From positions 310,001 through 374,000 of the forward strand of contig NZ_CP030929.1 of the NCBI RefSeq assembly GCF_003325955.1: DNA of 64,000 bases, given 5' to 3'. Source of the DNA: Aurantimicrobium sp. MWH-Uga1. Lineage in GTDB: Bacteria; Actinomycetota; Actinomycetes; Actinomycetales; Microbacteriaceae. The translations under genes were made by a program, and so were the position numbers. The notes below the pieces were generated by a model that was not told the DNA's origin, ran no database searches, and worked only from the letters and a program-made list of their open reading frames with translations. The stretch's first letter is position 1, and every line of letters begins with the position of its first letter. Below, piece after piece: positions 55,107 to 63,948 of the stretch.

Positions 55107-56387
55107 CTACTCAACTGGTGTTGGGGCTTTTCTAATCCGGAAACTCACCCATGCTGCCACGGCACACAATCCCGCTGCACCAAACCAGGCCAGAGTGTAT
55201 TCGCCAGTGAGGTCTCGCACTGTTCCGGCAGCAATAGCTGCTATTGATGCTCCTACTTGGTGAGAGGCAAAGACCCAACCAAAGACGATGGGCCCCTTAT
55301 TGCCAAACATCTCATTACAAATCGCGATGGTGGGAGGAACTGTGGCCACCCAGTCCAAACCATAAATCACAATGAACAGAATCAAGCTGGGGTGGATGGT
55401 GGCTGAGAGAAGAACGGGTAAGAGCATGAGAGATATGCCGCGACCAAAGTAATAAATGGCTAGCAAGATTCGTGGGTTGACTCTGTCGGTGAGCCAACCG
55501 GAAGCAATCGTGCCAAAAATGTCAAAAATACCTACGGCTGCTAGCAAGCCCGCGGCAGTGGTTTCGGGCATCCCGTGATCATGTGCAGAGGGAATGAAGT
55601 GCACACCGATCAAGCCGTTCGTAGTAGCACCACAGATAGCAAAACCGATAGCAAGAGCCCAGAAGGTTCGAGAGCGTGAAGCTTCCTTGAGAACTACAAG
55701 TGCGTATCTAGCGGGATTGCCTTGAGGAGGTTCTGCCGCTCGCTCTGCCGCGGCAACTTTGGCTTGTTCTTCACTTTCCCCAAAACGACGAACGCCAAGA
55801 TCAGCGGGGGAATTACGCATGAAAAGCAAAATCAGTGGCACCACCGCCAAAGCGGCTGCAGCGATCAGTAGCGACGCTGAACGCCATCCGGTCGTAGTGA
55901 CCAGATTGGCCATCACAGGAAGGAAGATGAGTTGACCTGTTGCACTTCCGGCGGAGAGAACACCGGCAACAAGTCCTCGCCGGGCAAGGAACCACGTGTT
56001 GGTGATGGTAGCGGCAAAGACCAATGCCATTGAGCCGCTGCCGAGACCAATCAGGACGCCCCAGGTCAGCACCAGGATCAGTGGGTTTGTGGCAAAAATG
56101 CTTAGTGCACTACCGGCAGAAATCAACAGCAGGGCACCGGTGGTGACTTTTCGCAAGCCGAAACGATTCATTAACGCTGCCGCGAATGGAGCGGTCAGAC
56201 CAAAGAGCAAAATGTTCACGCCGATAGCAATGGAGATAGTGGTGCTGCTCCAGCCGAATTCTTCCTCGAGAGGAACCATCATTACACCGGGTGCAGATCT
56301 AAATCCTGCTGCACCGACCAGTGCCATGAATCCCACTAAAGCAACAATCCATGCGGGATGAATCTTGCGTGTGCGTGGGGAAGACAT
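55107..56387 (-). CDS. MFS transporter, 12-TM, monocarboxylate/OFA-like
   Basis: A 426-residue carrier with about 12 membrane segments. The start PAWIVALVGFMALVGAAGFRSAPGVMMVPLEEEFGWSS and a long cytoplasmic loop in the middle (NSPADLGVRRFGESEEQAKVAAAERAAEP) are typical of the OFA and monocarboxylate branch; the substrate is unknown. It lies 90 bp upstream of the amylosucrase gene on the same strand, so sugar uptake is a possibility but the branch usually moves organic acids. ATG at 56387, 6 nt after TAGGCT. Confidence 0.87.
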   Translation of the reverse strand: MSSPRTRKIHPAWIVALVGFMALVGAAGFRSAPGVMMVPLEEEFGWSSTTISIAIGVNILLFGLTAPFAAALMNRFGLRKVTTGALLLISAGSALSIFATNPLILVLTWGVLIGLGSGSMALVFAATITNTWFLARRGLVAGVLSAGSATGQLIFLPVMANLVTTTGWRSASLLIAAAALAVVPLILLFMRNSPADLGVRRFGESEEQAKVAAAERAAEPPQGNPARYALVVLKEASRSRTFWALAIGFAICGATTNGLIGVHFIPSAHDHGMPETTAAGLLAAVGIFDIFGTIASGWLTDRVNPRILLAIYYFGRGISLMLLPVLLSATIHPSLILFIVIYGLDWVATVPPTIAICNEMFGNKGPIVFGWVFASHQVGASIAAIAAGTVRDLTGEYTLAWFGAAGLCAVAAWVSFRIRKAPTPVE

Positions 56388-56393
56388 AGGTTT

Positions 56394-56399
56394 AGCCTA
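56394..56399 (-). promoter_or_regulatory. -10 element TAGGCT of the MFS gene
   Basis: TAGGCT on the minus strand, 6 nt before ATG 56387; faces away from lemA. Confidence 0.6.
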
Positions 56400-56484
56400 T
56401 TGAGAATTGTGCCCGAAGGAATCTGTTTCGGTATTCATCAATCTCTCGGCATTCATCCAGCATTCTCGTCGTACCATTGGAGCT

Positions 56485-57054
56485 ATGGATTTACTGCTCC
56501 CCATTCTCGGCATTGTTGTGGTGCTTGCTGTCATCGTCGGCATTTACCTCTGGGCAACCTACAACAGCCTCGTCACTCTCAATGTCCGCGTCGAAGAGGC
56601 ATGGAGTGACATCACTGTTCAACTCAAGCGTCGAGCGGATTTGATTCCTAACCTCATCGAGACCGTCAAGGGATATGCCTCCCACGAGCGCGGTGTTTTC
56701 GAGGCCGTAACGAAAGCTCGAGCTGAAACGCTCACTGCGGAAACTCCAGCTGCTGCTGCTGAGGCCGAAGGCCACATGCAGGCAGCTCTCAAGAGCATCT
56801 TTGCTGTGGCGGAGGCCTACCCCCAGCTTCACGCGAGTGAAAACTTTCTTCAGCTTCAGAGCGAACTAGTCGATACCGAAGACAAGATTCAAGCTGCTCG
56901 CCGCTTCTACAACGGTGGCGTGCGTGAATTCAACACCAAGATTCTGTCCTTCCCCAACAACATGTGGGCCAACAAGTTGAAGTTCGACAAGCGCGACTTC
57001 TTCGATGTTGCCGATGCTGCAGCTATTGCAGAACCTCCACGCATCCAGTTCTAA
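56485..57054 (+). CDS. lemA: LemA family protein
   Basis: A 189-residue protein with one N-terminal membrane helix (residues 2-25) and a long-helix bundle outside or inside the membrane; the biochemical role of LemA is not settled. Signatures are YNSLVTLNVRVEEAWSDITVQLKRRADLIPNLIETVKGYA and ARRFYNGGVREFNTKILSFPNN. The start is the ATG at 56485 with TTGGAG upstream; the longer frame from 56407 was rejected. It is paired with a HtpX-type protease 22 nt later, a frequent pairing. Confidence 0.92.
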   Translation: MDLLLPILGIVVVLAVIVGIYLWATYNSLVTLNVRVEEAWSDITVQLKRRADLIPNLIETVKGYASHERGVFEAVTKARAETLTAETPAAAAEAEGHMQAALKSIFAVAEAYPQLHASENFLQLQSELVDTEDKIQAARRFYNGGVREFNTKILSFPNNMWANKLKFDKRDFFDVADAAAIAEPPRIQF

Positions 57055-57076
57055 ATCTTTCTGAGCAAGGGCTCTG

Positions 57077-57958
57077 ATGTATTCCGCAATCGCGAAAAAC
57101 AAGCGCAACACCGTCGTCATCATGGTGTTCTTCCTGCTCATTATTGGTGGCCTTGGTTGGCTTGCTGGGTATATCTACAACGACATCACCATTACCGTGA
57201 TGACCATTGTGATTGCTTCCGGGTATGCCCTGTTCCAGTACTACTTGGCAGGATCTCAGGCACTGTCAATCGCTGGAGCGATAGAGATTCAAAAAGCGGA
57301 CAACCCTCGGTTGTACCGCATCGTGGAAAACCTGTGCATCGCCACCGGAACACCCATGCCCAAGATTTACATCATCAATGATCAGGCGCCCAACGCGTTT
57401 GCCACCGGTCGTGACCCTCAGCATGCTGCTGTCGCAGCAACTTCCGGTCTTCTTGATTTGATGGATGATGCAGAGCTCGAAGGCGTGATGGCGCATGAAC
57501 TCGGTCACGTTCGCAACTATGACATCCGCGTATCCATGATTGTTTTTGGTCTGGTCGTTGCAGTGGGTTTCCTTTCCGACATGCTGCTGCGCATGTCATT
57601 CTTCGCCCCCAGGCGTGACTCCAATGGGGGAGGTAACCCCGTCATGTTGGTGTTGGGTTTAGCCGCCATGATTATTGCGCCATTGGTTGCCACGATGGTG
57701 CAATTGGCTATCTCCCGGCAGCGCGAGTATCTGGCAGATGCCACAGGCGCTCTGGCAACCAGACACCCAGAAGCCTTGGCAAGTGCTTTGCAGAAGCTGG
57801 CTGCTTACGGCCGCCCGCTTCAAAAGCAAAGCTCTAGCATGGCTCACATGTGGATTGCGGATCCGGTCAAGCCCGGCATTGTTGACCGCATGTTTGCCAC
57901 CCACCCACCTATCGAAGATCGCATCCAACGACTGCATGAAATGGGCGGCAAGTTTTAG
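57077..57958 (+). CDS. htpX: M48 family zinc metalloprotease HtpX
   Basis: Membrane protease for quality control of membrane proteins. The 293-residue chain has two N-terminal segments (residues 12-55), the zinc motif HELGH (in VMAHELGHVRNYD, about residue 140), two more segments (150-220), and the distal Glu ligand in SRQREYLADATGA. All zinc ligands are present. Forms a probable operon with lemA. Confidence 0.93.
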   Translation: MYSAIAKNKRNTVVIMVFFLLIIGGLGWLAGYIYNDITITVMTIVIASGYALFQYYLAGSQALSIAGAIEIQKADNPRLYRIVENLCIATGTPMPKIYIINDQAPNAFATGRDPQHAAVAATSGLLDLMDDAELEGVMAHELGHVRNYDIRVSMIVFGLVVAVGFLSDMLLRMSFFAPRRDSNGGGNPVMLVLGLAAMIIAPLVATMVQLAISRQREYLADATGALATRHPEALASALQKLAAYGRPLQKQSSSMAHMWIADPVKPGIVDRMFATHPPIEDRIQRLHEMGGKF

Positions 57959-57976
57959 AGCTTCAGAACTCTCCTC

Positions 57977-57982
57977 TAAACT
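57977..57982 (+). promoter_or_regulatory. -10 element TAAACT of ilvA
   Basis: TAAACT ends 6 nt before the ATG at 57989; decides that start over the in-frame TTG at 57983. Confidence 0.6.
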
Positions 57983-57988
57983 TTGGAT

Positions 57989-59233
57989 ATGACCTCGAAG
58001 CCTATAGCTGGACCTAGCCTGTCCGAGTTCGAGGCCGCCCGCGCAACCGTGGGCAAAGTGGCGCAGTCCACTCCGATGGAAACCTCCCGCTATCTGAGCA
58101 AAGTTCTCGGTTCTGAGGTATTCCTCAAGTGTGAAAACTTGCAACGCACTGGTAGCTACAAGCTTCGCGGCGCATATAACCGTCTCTCTCAGCTTTCTGC
58201 AGATGAGCGTGCCAAGGGTGTTATTGCTGCCTCTGCCGGTAACCATGCACAAGGTGTTGCTTTGGCTGCTCGCGAGCTCGGAATCAAGGCAACTATCTTC
58301 ATGCCGCTGGGTGTTGCCTTGCCTAAGCTCGAGGCAACTCGTGAATACGGTGCTGAAGTTGTTCTGACCGGAAATATCTTCAACGAATCGCTCAAGGCCG
58401 CTAAAGAGTTTGCGGCTGAAACAGGCGGCATATTCATTGCCCCCTTCGATCACCAAGATGTCATCATCGGTCAAGGAACATTAGGTCTTGAGATCTTGGA
58501 AGAAGTTCCTGATGTGGACACCATCATTGTCCCTATCGGCGGGGGCGGGCTTATCTCTGGTGTTGCCTCTGCAGTGAAGCAAAAAGCTGCCACCCTCGGA
58601 CGCACAGTCAGAATCATCGGTGTTCAGGCTGAACACGCGGCGGCTTATCCTCCCTCATTGGAGGCGAGAGAACCCGTCACAGTGGAGGTTCAGCCCACCA
58701 TTTGTGACGGTATTGCCGTTGCACGCCCAGGAACCTTGAACTTCGAAATCATCAAGGACACCGTCGACGAGGTTGTCACCGTCTCAGATGATGACACTGC
58801 TCGTGCACTGGTCATGTTGCTCGAACGAGCCAAGCTCGTTGTTGAACCTGCCGGTGCTGTCGGCGTTGCCGCCATCATGGCGAAGAAGGTGAAGAAGACA
58901 GGCAAAACTGTTGCCATCCTTTCCGGTGGAAACATTGATCCGCTGTTGTTGCAACGCATTGTTGGTCATGGCTTGGCTGCCTCTGAGCGTTATCTCAAGC
59001 TGCGAGTCATGCTTCCTGACCGTCCTGGTCAATTGGCCCGCACGGCAGAGATTGTCTCCGAGCAGAACGCTAACGTTGTCGAGGTGTTGCACACCCGTCA
59101 CGGTCGTGGCCTCCAGATCAGTGAAGTAGAACTCGAACTTCACATCGAGACTCGTGGCAAAGAACATCGCAAGCAGGTTATCAAGGCCCTGCGCGATGAG
59201 GGATTCAAAGTCCGCATCAGCGACGATATCTAA
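57989..59233 (+). CDS. ilvA: Threonine ammonia-lyase
   Basis: PLP enzyme turning threonine into 2-oxobutanoate, the first committed step to isoleucine. The 414-residue protein has the PLP lysine in RTGSYKLRGAYNRL, the phosphate-binding SAGNHAQGVA and the glycine loop IGGGGLISGVA. A single C-terminal ACT domain (from about residue 330, LRVMLPDRPGQLARTAEIV) suggests effector control by an amino acid. Followed by a strong bidirectional terminator. Confidence 0.93.
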   Translation: MTSKPIAGPSLSEFEAARATVGKVAQSTPMETSRYLSKVLGSEVFLKCENLQRTGSYKLRGAYNRLSQLSADERAKGVIAASAGNHAQGVALAARELGIKATIFMPLGVALPKLEATREYGAEVVLTGNIFNESLKAAKEFAAETGGIFIAPFDHQDVIIGQGTLGLEILEEVPDVDTIIVPIGGGGLISGVASAVKQKAATLGRTVRIIGVQAEHAAAYPPSLEAREPVTVEVQPTICDGIAVARPGTLNFEIIKDTVDEVVTVSDDDTARALVMLLERAKLVVEPAGAVGVAAIMAKKVKKTGKTVAILSGGNIDPLLLQRIVGHGLAASERYLKLRVMLPDRPGQLARTAEIVSEQNANVVEVLHTRHGRGLQISEVELELHIETRGKEHRKQVIKALRDEGFKVRISDDI

Positions 59234-59240
59234 GACTTAA

Positions 59241-59274
59241 CGAATAAAGCCTCCCGAAAGGGAGGCTTTATTCG
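59241..59274. terminator. Bidirectional terminator between ilvA and greA
   Basis: A 15-bp perfect stem (CGAATAAAGCCTCCC with GGGAGGCTTTATTCG) closed by a GAAA tetraloop, seven bases after the ilvA stop. The stem has T-rich ends on both strands, so it can stop transcription from both sides. Confidence 0.92.
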
Positions 59275-59285
59275 TGTGGTTTGTG

Positions 59286-59777
59286 TTAGCCGGTGAACGT
59301 TTCCACGTTGATGACTTTTACTTCAATGTCTTTACCGTTGGGTGCAGTGAAGGTGGTCTTTTCCCCAACCTTAAGACCTAGGATGGCAGCACCCATGGGG
59401 CTGCTCTCGCTGTAAACCGTGTAGTCGGTTCCGGCAGCAATTTCACGGTTGCCGAGTAAGAACGTAGCTTCATCACCAGCAATAGTGGCGGTAATCACTG
59501 TACCGGTTTCGACAACACCAGAGCTTTGGGGGGCTTCGCCCACTTTGACGTCCTTGAGAAGAGCAGTCAAGGTGCGAATGCGAGCTTCGATCTTGCCCTG
59601 CTCATCTTTAGCAGCGTGGTAGCCACCGTTTTCTTTGAGGTCACCCTCTTCGCGGGCAGCTTCAATACGCTTGGCAATCTCTTCACGACCGGTGGTGGAC
59701 AAGGTGTCGAGTTCTCCCTTGAGGCGGTCATACGCCTCTTGAGTGAGCCATGTTTCTTTGATTTCTTCGCTAGCCAT
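59286..59777 (-). CDS. greA: Transcription elongation factor GreA
   Basis: Makes RNA polymerase cleave and restart backtracked RNA. The 163-residue protein has the N-terminal coiled coil with LTQEAYDRLKGELDTL, REEGDLKENGGYHAAKDEQ carrying the acidic tip, and the C-terminal FKBP-like domain with SSPMGAAILGLKVG. The start is the ATG at 59775-59777, 7 nt after TAGGCT; the frame open to 59978 runs over the DUF4307 gene and was rejected. Confidence 0.95.
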   Translation of the reverse strand: MASEEIKETWLTQEAYDRLKGELDTLSTTGREEIAKRIEAAREEGDLKENGGYHAAKDEQGKIEARIRTLTALLKDVKVGEAPQSSGVVETGTVITATIAGDEATFLLGNREIAAGTDYTVYSESSPMGAAILGLKVGEKTTFTAPNGKDIEVKVINVETFTG

Positions 59778-59784
59778 AGGGTTT

Positions 59785-59790
59785 AGCCTA
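59785..59790 (-). promoter_or_regulatory. -10 element TAGGCT of greA
   Basis: TAGGCT on the minus strand, 7 nt before ATG 59777; it overlaps the end of the DUF4307 gene, so greA has its own promoter inside the pair. Confidence 0.6.
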
Positions 59791-60195
59791 GGTGAGCCAA
59801 CATTGGTAAACCAAACCGGTGGTCGCTGGTTGGCTGGTGGTGATGGTCTCTTTAATATCGCGGATGCGCTGCTGCGACGGAGGGTAGATAAATACTTTCC
59901 AGCCCACAATGGCAAAGCTTGTGTTGAGCGCCTGCACGGCACAGGCAACCTCATGCCCGGGGGTAGCCGTGAGTTCAAATTCGACGGTCACGCTTGTTTC
60001 TGTCAGGTCCTCAAATCCCAAATCGCGCGCGGAGGTCTGCGGACCAAACCCGAGTGCATCTGTGAAGATGACCCAACTCACCAGAGCAACAATTATGACG
60101 GTGGAGACGATAATGACACCGAGGTTGCGGCGAATGGGTCCGCGGTCATCGCGTGATCGTCCGTAGCGATCTGCGAGGTTGGTTTCGGTACTCAT
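59788..60195 (-). CDS. DUF4307 domain-containing membrane protein
   Basis: A 135-residue protein with a basic N-terminus (LADRYGRSRDDRGPIRRN), one membrane helix (residues 25-46) and an external beta-rich domain with two cysteines (HEVACAVQAL and VYQCWLT), probably disulfide-bonded. Function unknown. It stands directly upstream of greA in many Actinobacteria (M. tuberculosis Rv1081c-Rv1080c). AAGGAG before the ATG at 60195. Confidence 0.87.
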   Translation of the reverse strand: MSTETNLADRYGRSRDDRGPIRRNLGVIIVSTVIIVALVSWVIFTDALGFGPQTSARDLGFEDLTETSVTVEFELTATPGHEVACAVQALNTSFAIVGWKVFIYPPSQQRIRDIKETITTSQPATTGLVYQCWLT

Positions 60196-60291
60196 GGAGC
60201 TCCTTGGTGGCCCGTCGTGACGGACGAATTCTCAGTTTCGCCCAGTACTCTATTTATAAGGCTATTAGCTTAAAAACCCTTCGGAGGAATC

Positions 60292-60498
60292 GTGCTGTTT
60301 GCAGAAGAGACAATTGACCCTCAGCTGGTCTCTCCTGGAGTGGTGGGATTCGTTGCCACAATCCTTGTCACCATTGCGACCGTGTTACTTCTGATCGACA
60401 TGGTTCGTCGCATGCGCCGGGTGAACATGCGCGCAGAGATCAACAAGAAGCTCGATGCTGAGCAGGCTGCTGACACCAGCGCCGCCGAGTCGAAGTAG
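60292..60498 (+). CDS. Small single-TM protein, 68 aa
   Basis: One membrane helix (residues 17-38, VVGFVATILVTIATVLLLIDM) followed by a basic motif RRMRRVNMRAEI and an Ala/Glu-rich cytoplasmic tail. Similar small proteins stand at this spot in other Actinobacteria (compare Rv1083, next to mca). GTG start with CGGAGG at 60282-60287. Function unknown. Confidence 0.8.
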   Translation: MLFAEETIDPQLVSPGVVGFVATILVTIATVLLLIDMVRRMRRVNMRAEINKKLDAEQAADTSAAESK

Positions 60499-60510
60499 TC
60501 ACTTTCCCTC

Positions 60511-60849
60511 ATGTCGAACCAGTTCGGAATGTATTCCGAGCAGTACTCCAATGACTTCTCGAAAGAACAAAACGAGCAGTTCACTGCTGCTTTTGATGCA
60601 ATTACGCAGCAATTTGTTGAAGGCCTCAATGCTGGCCTGCCAGCTGACGCGGCATCCATTCAGGATGCTGTGCGTCAGCACTACGAGTTTTGCTCTCAGT
60701 TTTGGAAACCCACTCGAGAGGCTTACAAGAGTCTCGCATTGAGTTACATCATGCCCTCGCCCTATCGGGACACCTACGAAGGGATAGCCGAAGGTTTAGG
60801 AAAATACCACTACGACGCGATCGTCATCTGGGCAGATAACAACCTTTAG
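60511..60849 (+). CDS. Stand-alone TipAS-domain protein
   Basis: A 112-residue protein with the pattern of the TipAS ligand domain: QHYEFCSQFWKPTREAYKSLALSYIMPSPYRDTYEGIAEGLGKYHYDAIVIWA. In TipA regulators this helical domain captures thiopeptide antibiotics through a cysteine and is fused to a MerR HTH, but here no HTH is present. The cysteine at FCSQF may or may not match the TipAS one. It would work as a drug sponge or an unknown ligand binder (inference). It starts 12 nt after the previous stop and overlaps the convergent hemolysin III gene by 4 nt. Confidence 0.8.
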   Translation: MSNQFGMYSEQYSNDFSKEQNEQFTAAFDAITQQFVEGLNAGLPADAASIQDAVRQHYEFCSQFWKPTREAYKSLALSYIMPSPYRDTYEGIAEGLGKYHYDAIVIWADNNL

Positions 60850-61532
60850 GCGTTATAGGCAGGGTGCATGGCAATGAGCAAAATTGCCGTCCAGTGGCAC
60901 ATAAACGCGATAACGGTGAGGGTGTGGAAGATTTCGTGGAAGCCAAACACCCCTGGAATGGGGTTTGGTTTCTTCATTCCATAAATCACGGCGCCGGCGG
61001 TGTAGGCCAAACCACCTACGATGACCAGCACCATCATGGCCACGTTTGCCTGGAAGAGATCAACCACGTACATCATCGCTGCCCAGCCGAGCAGAATGTA
61101 TAAAGCAACATAGAGCCAACGCGGGGCGTGCACCCAAAACACCCGGAAGAAAATGCCCAAGAGGGCACCACTCCACACCAGCACCAACAGGAGAACGCCC
61201 TTACTCGGCGGGAGAGCCAGCACCGCTAAAGGCGTGTACGTACCAGCGATGAGTAAGAAAATGTTGGCGTGATCAAAGCGCTTGAGCATCACCTTGGTCT
61301 TTGGTTTCCAATTGATGCGGTGATACAGGGCTGAGATGCCAAAAAGCAGCAGTGAGGTGGTCATGAAGACGGCAGAACTCCACTTAGCTGCTGGGCCATC
61401 GGCCAGAACAATAAGTACAACTCCTGCGGCGATTGCCAGAGGGAAAGTTCCGGTGTGAATCCATCCACGCCAGGAAGGCTTCACCTCAACGTGGGGGTGA
61501 GACTCTGCATCCTCGATTAGTGGCAAGCTCAT
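60846..61532 (-). CDS. Hemolysin III family (PAQR) membrane protein
   Basis: A 228-residue, seven-helix membrane protein of the PAQR/HlyIII family. Conserved zinc-site pattern: ALYHRINW, FDHANIF and the C-terminal FHEIFHTLTVIAFMCHW. Bacterial members are tied to membrane fluidity and not to true haemolysis. The ATG at 61532 is 6 nt after TACGCT. Divergent from the cis-prenyltransferase, as in M. tuberculosis (Rv1085c-Rv1086). Confidence 0.92.
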   Translation of the reverse strand: MSLPLIEDAESHPHVEVKPSWRGWIHTGTFPLAIAAGVVLIVLADGPAAKWSSAVFMTTSLLLFGISALYHRINWKPKTKVMLKRFDHANIFLLIAGTYTPLAVLALPPSKGVLLLVLVWSGALLGIFFRVFWVHAPRWLYVALYILLGWAAMMYVVDLFQANVAMMVLVIVGGLAYTAGAVIYGMKKPNPIPGVFGFHEIFHTLTVIAFMCHWTAILLIAMHPAYNA

Positions 61533-61538
61533 TTAAGT

Positions 61539-61544
61539 AGCGTA
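61539..61544 (-). promoter_or_regulatory. -10 element TACGCT of the hemolysin III gene
   Basis: TACGCT on the minus strand, 6 nt before ATG 61532. Confidence 0.55.
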
Positions 61545-61603
61545 CACCAGTTTTATTGTGAGCAAGCTGGGCGAAACACTGCTCGCAGGCGCCTAACCTT
61601 CGG

Positions 61604-61609
61604 TAAAGT
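61604..61609 (+). promoter_or_regulatory. -10 element TAAAGT of the cis-prenyltransferase gene
   Basis: TAAAGT, 7 nt before GTG 61617. An ATG at 61611 would be only one base away from it and is less likely as a start. Confidence 0.5.
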
Positions 61610-61616
61610 CATGGAC

Positions 61617-62396
61617 GTGATGTCGCGCGCGAATAAGACAGGTCCGCTCTATGGCCTGTATCAAAAACGCCTGCGTCGGGGGCTCAACAAGGACAATCTT
61701 CCACACCACATTGGAATGATTGTTGATGGCAACCGTCGCTGGGCGAGAGAGCGCTTTTTGGAGAACCCTTCTCATGGCCACCGCGCAGGTGCCCAGAAGG
61801 TTCCTGAGTTTCTAGTTTGGTGTGATGATCTGGGCATCGGCATGGTCACGCTCTATTTGCTCTCCACTGACAACCTCACTGGCCGAGATAAGTCTGAACT
61901 CACCGAGCTGTACAACATCATTGCGGAGCTTGCTGAAGGCTTGTCTCACTTCCGTAACTGGAAAATCAACCACGTAGGCAAAGACGATGTTCTTCCCCCA
62001 GAGTTGTTAGCAACATTGCTAGATGCTGAGGAGCGAACCAAAAACAACACTGGTCTTCACGTCAACCTAGCAATTGGCTATGGCGGCCGTGCCGAGATTG
62101 CCGATGCTGTGAGAAGCATCATTTCAGAACACCAAGCACACGGTGGCAATCTCGATGACTTAGCCGAAAAGCTCACTCCTGAACTCATCAGCGACCACCT
62201 CTACACAGGCGGACTTCCTGACCCAGACCTCGTCATTAGAACATCTGGTGAGCAGCGCTTGTCAGATTTTATGCTGTGGCAAAGCGCTCACTCCGAGTTC
62301 TATTTCGTAGAAGCTCTTTACCCGGATTTACGTGAAGTCGACTTCCTACGTGCCATGCGTGACTACTCACGCAGAGAGCGTCGTTTCGGTGGATAA
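61617..62396 (+). CDS. cis-Prenyltransferase (isoprenyl / undecaprenyl diphosphate synthase family)
   Basis: Adds isoprene units in cis to an allylic diphosphate to make the lipid carrier for cell-wall sugars, or its short precursor. The 259-residue protein has HIGMIVDGNRRWARE (catalytic Asp), the region LYLLSTDNLTGRDKSEL and the closing RTSGEQRLSDFMLWQSAHSEFYF. The place beside hemolysin III matches Rv1086, a Z-farnesyl diphosphate synthase, so a short-chain product is possible and the product length is left open. Start choice rests on TAAAGT; 61611 or 61620 are alternatives. Confidence 0.9.
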   Translation: MMSRANKTGPLYGLYQKRLRRGLNKDNLPHHIGMIVDGNRRWARERFLENPSHGHRAGAQKVPEFLVWCDDLGIGMVTLYLLSTDNLTGRDKSELTELYNIIAELAEGLSHFRNWKINHVGKDDVLPPELLATLLDAEERTKNNTGLHVNLAIGYGGRAEIADAVRSIISEHQAHGGNLDDLAEKLTPELISDHLYTGGLPDPDLVIRTSGEQRLSDFMLWQSAHSEFYFVEALYPDLREVDFLRAMRDYSRRERRFGG

Positions 62397-62472
62397 ACCC
62401 TGTTGGATTACATCCAGATGACACTTAGCTGAACATCGGGCGTGTCGTCACAAAAGTGTGTGATGAGGGTCG

Positions 62473-62478
62473 TACTTT
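62473..62478 (+). promoter_or_regulatory. -10 element TACTTT of the PhoH-family gene
   Basis: TACTTT, 6 nt before ATG 62485. Confidence 0.5.
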
Positions 62479-62484
62479 CATCAC

Positions 62485-63846
62485 ATGAGCCCACAAAGTA
62501 GTGGCGCTAAGACTGGTCAATCCGGTCAGCGCCAGAAGTCCACTTCCTCATCCACAACCGAGCGTGTCTATGTCATAGATACCTCGGTTTTGTTGTCTGA
62601 CCCCCAGGCACTGTTTCGCTTTGCCGAACATGCCGTGGTCATCCCGGTGGTGGTGATCAGTGAGCTGGAAAAGAAGCGCCATGATCCCGAGATAGGTTAC
62701 TTTGCTCGGCAAGCTCTGCGCATTCTCGATGATCTGCGCATCAAGCATGAACGTTTAGATTTCCCCATCCCCATCGGGGAGGGTGGTTCGCTCCGAGTTG
62801 AACTCAACCACTCCAACCAAGCAGTGCTTCCATCAGGACTGCAACTAGGTGATAACGACAGCCGCATCCTTGCTGTGGCAATGAACCTTGCTAATGACGG
62901 TCTCAACGTCACCGTGGTTTCCAAAGACCTCCCCATGCGCGTCAAGGCTTCTTCTATCGGCATGAACGCCGAGGAATACCGTGCCGAGCTGGCTGTAGAC
63001 AGCGGTTGGATGGGGCACGAAGAGATTGACCTCAGCGCGGATGACATGGCCATCTTGTATGAAGATGAGGTGTTGCGCACCAGCGCTGTTAAGGACACCC
63101 CCATCAACACTGGGCTCATTATTCACTCAGACCGTGGCTCAGCTCTGGGCCGTGTGGTACATCAGGGTGAGATTGCTTTGGTGCGCGGAGATCGGGACAT
63201 CTTTGGCCTCCACGGTCGCTCGGCAGAGCAACGCCTGGCCATTGACATGCTGCTCGACCCCAGTATGGGGATCATCTCTTTGGGCGGTTCTGCCGGTACC
63301 GGAAAGTCGGCACTGGCATTGTGCGCAGGTCTAGAGGCAGTGCTGGAGCGTCAGCAACACAAGAAGATCATCGTCTTCCGTCCGCTCTACGCAGTTGGTG
63401 GCCAAGAGTTGGGCTACCTCCCTGGGGATAAAGAAGAGAAGATGAACCCCTGGGGTCAGGCCATCTTTGACACCTTGGGAGCTCTGGTCTCTGACAACGT
63501 CATGAATGAGGTTGTCGACCGCGGAATCCTGGAGGTTCTTCCGCTGACACACATTCGCGGCCGCTCACTTCACGATGCATTCGTCATCGTGGACGAGGCG
63601 CAGTCCCTCGAGCGTAACGTTCTGCTCACGGTGCTCAGCCGTATTGGCCAAAACTCTCGAGTTGTTCTCACTCATGACGTTGCTCAGCGAGACAACCTGC
63701 GAGTGGGTCGCCACGATGGCATTGCCAGCGTGATTGAAAGTCTGAAGGGACAGCCACTCTTCGGCCACATCACTCTGACCCGTTCTGAGCGCTCCGCAAT
63801 TGCGGCGCTCGTCACCGACCTCCTGGAGCGCCAGGAAGTCCTCTAG
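62485..63846 (+). CDS. PIN-PhoH family protein (PhoH2/YlaK-type RNA helicase-ribonuclease)
   Basis: A 453-residue fusion. After a 28-residue polar lead, a PIN nuclease domain begins [13 protein letters not shown] and includes [11 protein letters not shown] and [11 protein letters not shown]. Then comes a PhoH ATPase domain with Walker [14 protein letters not shown] (near residue 270) and Walker [24 protein letters not shown]. PhoH2 proteins of mycobacteria unwind and cut RNA. The usual partner vapB-like small gene (phoAT) is not seen upstream here. A strong hairpin terminator follows. Confidence 0.92.
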   Translation: MSPQSSGAKTGQSGQRQKSTSSSTTERVYVIDTSVLLSDPQALFRFAEHAVVIPVVVISELEKKRHDPEIGYFARQALRILDDLRIKHERLDFPIPIGEGGSLRVELNHSNQAVLPSGLQLGDNDSRILAVAMNLANDGLNVTVVSKDLPMRVKASSIGMNAEEYRAELAVDSGWMGHEEIDLSADDMAILYEDEVLRTSAVKDTPINTGLIIHSDRGSALGRVVHQGEIALVRGDRDIFGLHGRSAEQRLAIDMLLDPSMGIISLGGSAGTGKSALALCAGLEAVLERQQHKKIIVFRPLYAVGGQELGYLPGDKEEKMNPWGQAIFDTLGALVSDNVMNEVVDRGILEVLPLTHIRGRSLHDAFVIVDEAQSLERNVLLTVLSRIGQNSRVVLTHDVAQRDNLRVGRHDGIASVIESLKGQPLFGHITLTRSERSAIAALVTDLLERQEVL

Positions 63847-63904
63847 ACGCCACGCGAATAGCTGGGGAGGAGAATACTCGTCGTCAGCTCACCCGCGGAC
63901 TGTG

Positions 63905-63931
63905 GATAGCCCTCGCACTGCGAGGGCTATC
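63905..63931 (+). terminator. Hairpin terminator after the PhoH-family gene
   Basis: A 12-bp perfect stem (GATAGCCCTCGC with GCGAGGGCTATC, loop ACT); TGCATT follows, a weak T-run. Confidence 0.8.
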
Positions 63932-63936
63932 TGCAT

Positions 63937-63942
63937 TAGCGT
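63937..63942 (+). promoter_or_regulatory. -10 element TAGCGT of the last gene
   Basis: TAGCGT, 6 nt before ATG 63949, right after the terminator. Confidence 0.5.
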
Positions 63943-63948
63943 GAGCAC

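Noticed and set aside
60511..60849. MerR-type TipA regulator truncated by a frameshift
   Set aside because: The 96 bp and small gene upstream contain no HTH-coding sequence in any frame that I can see; the protein starts with its own ATG.
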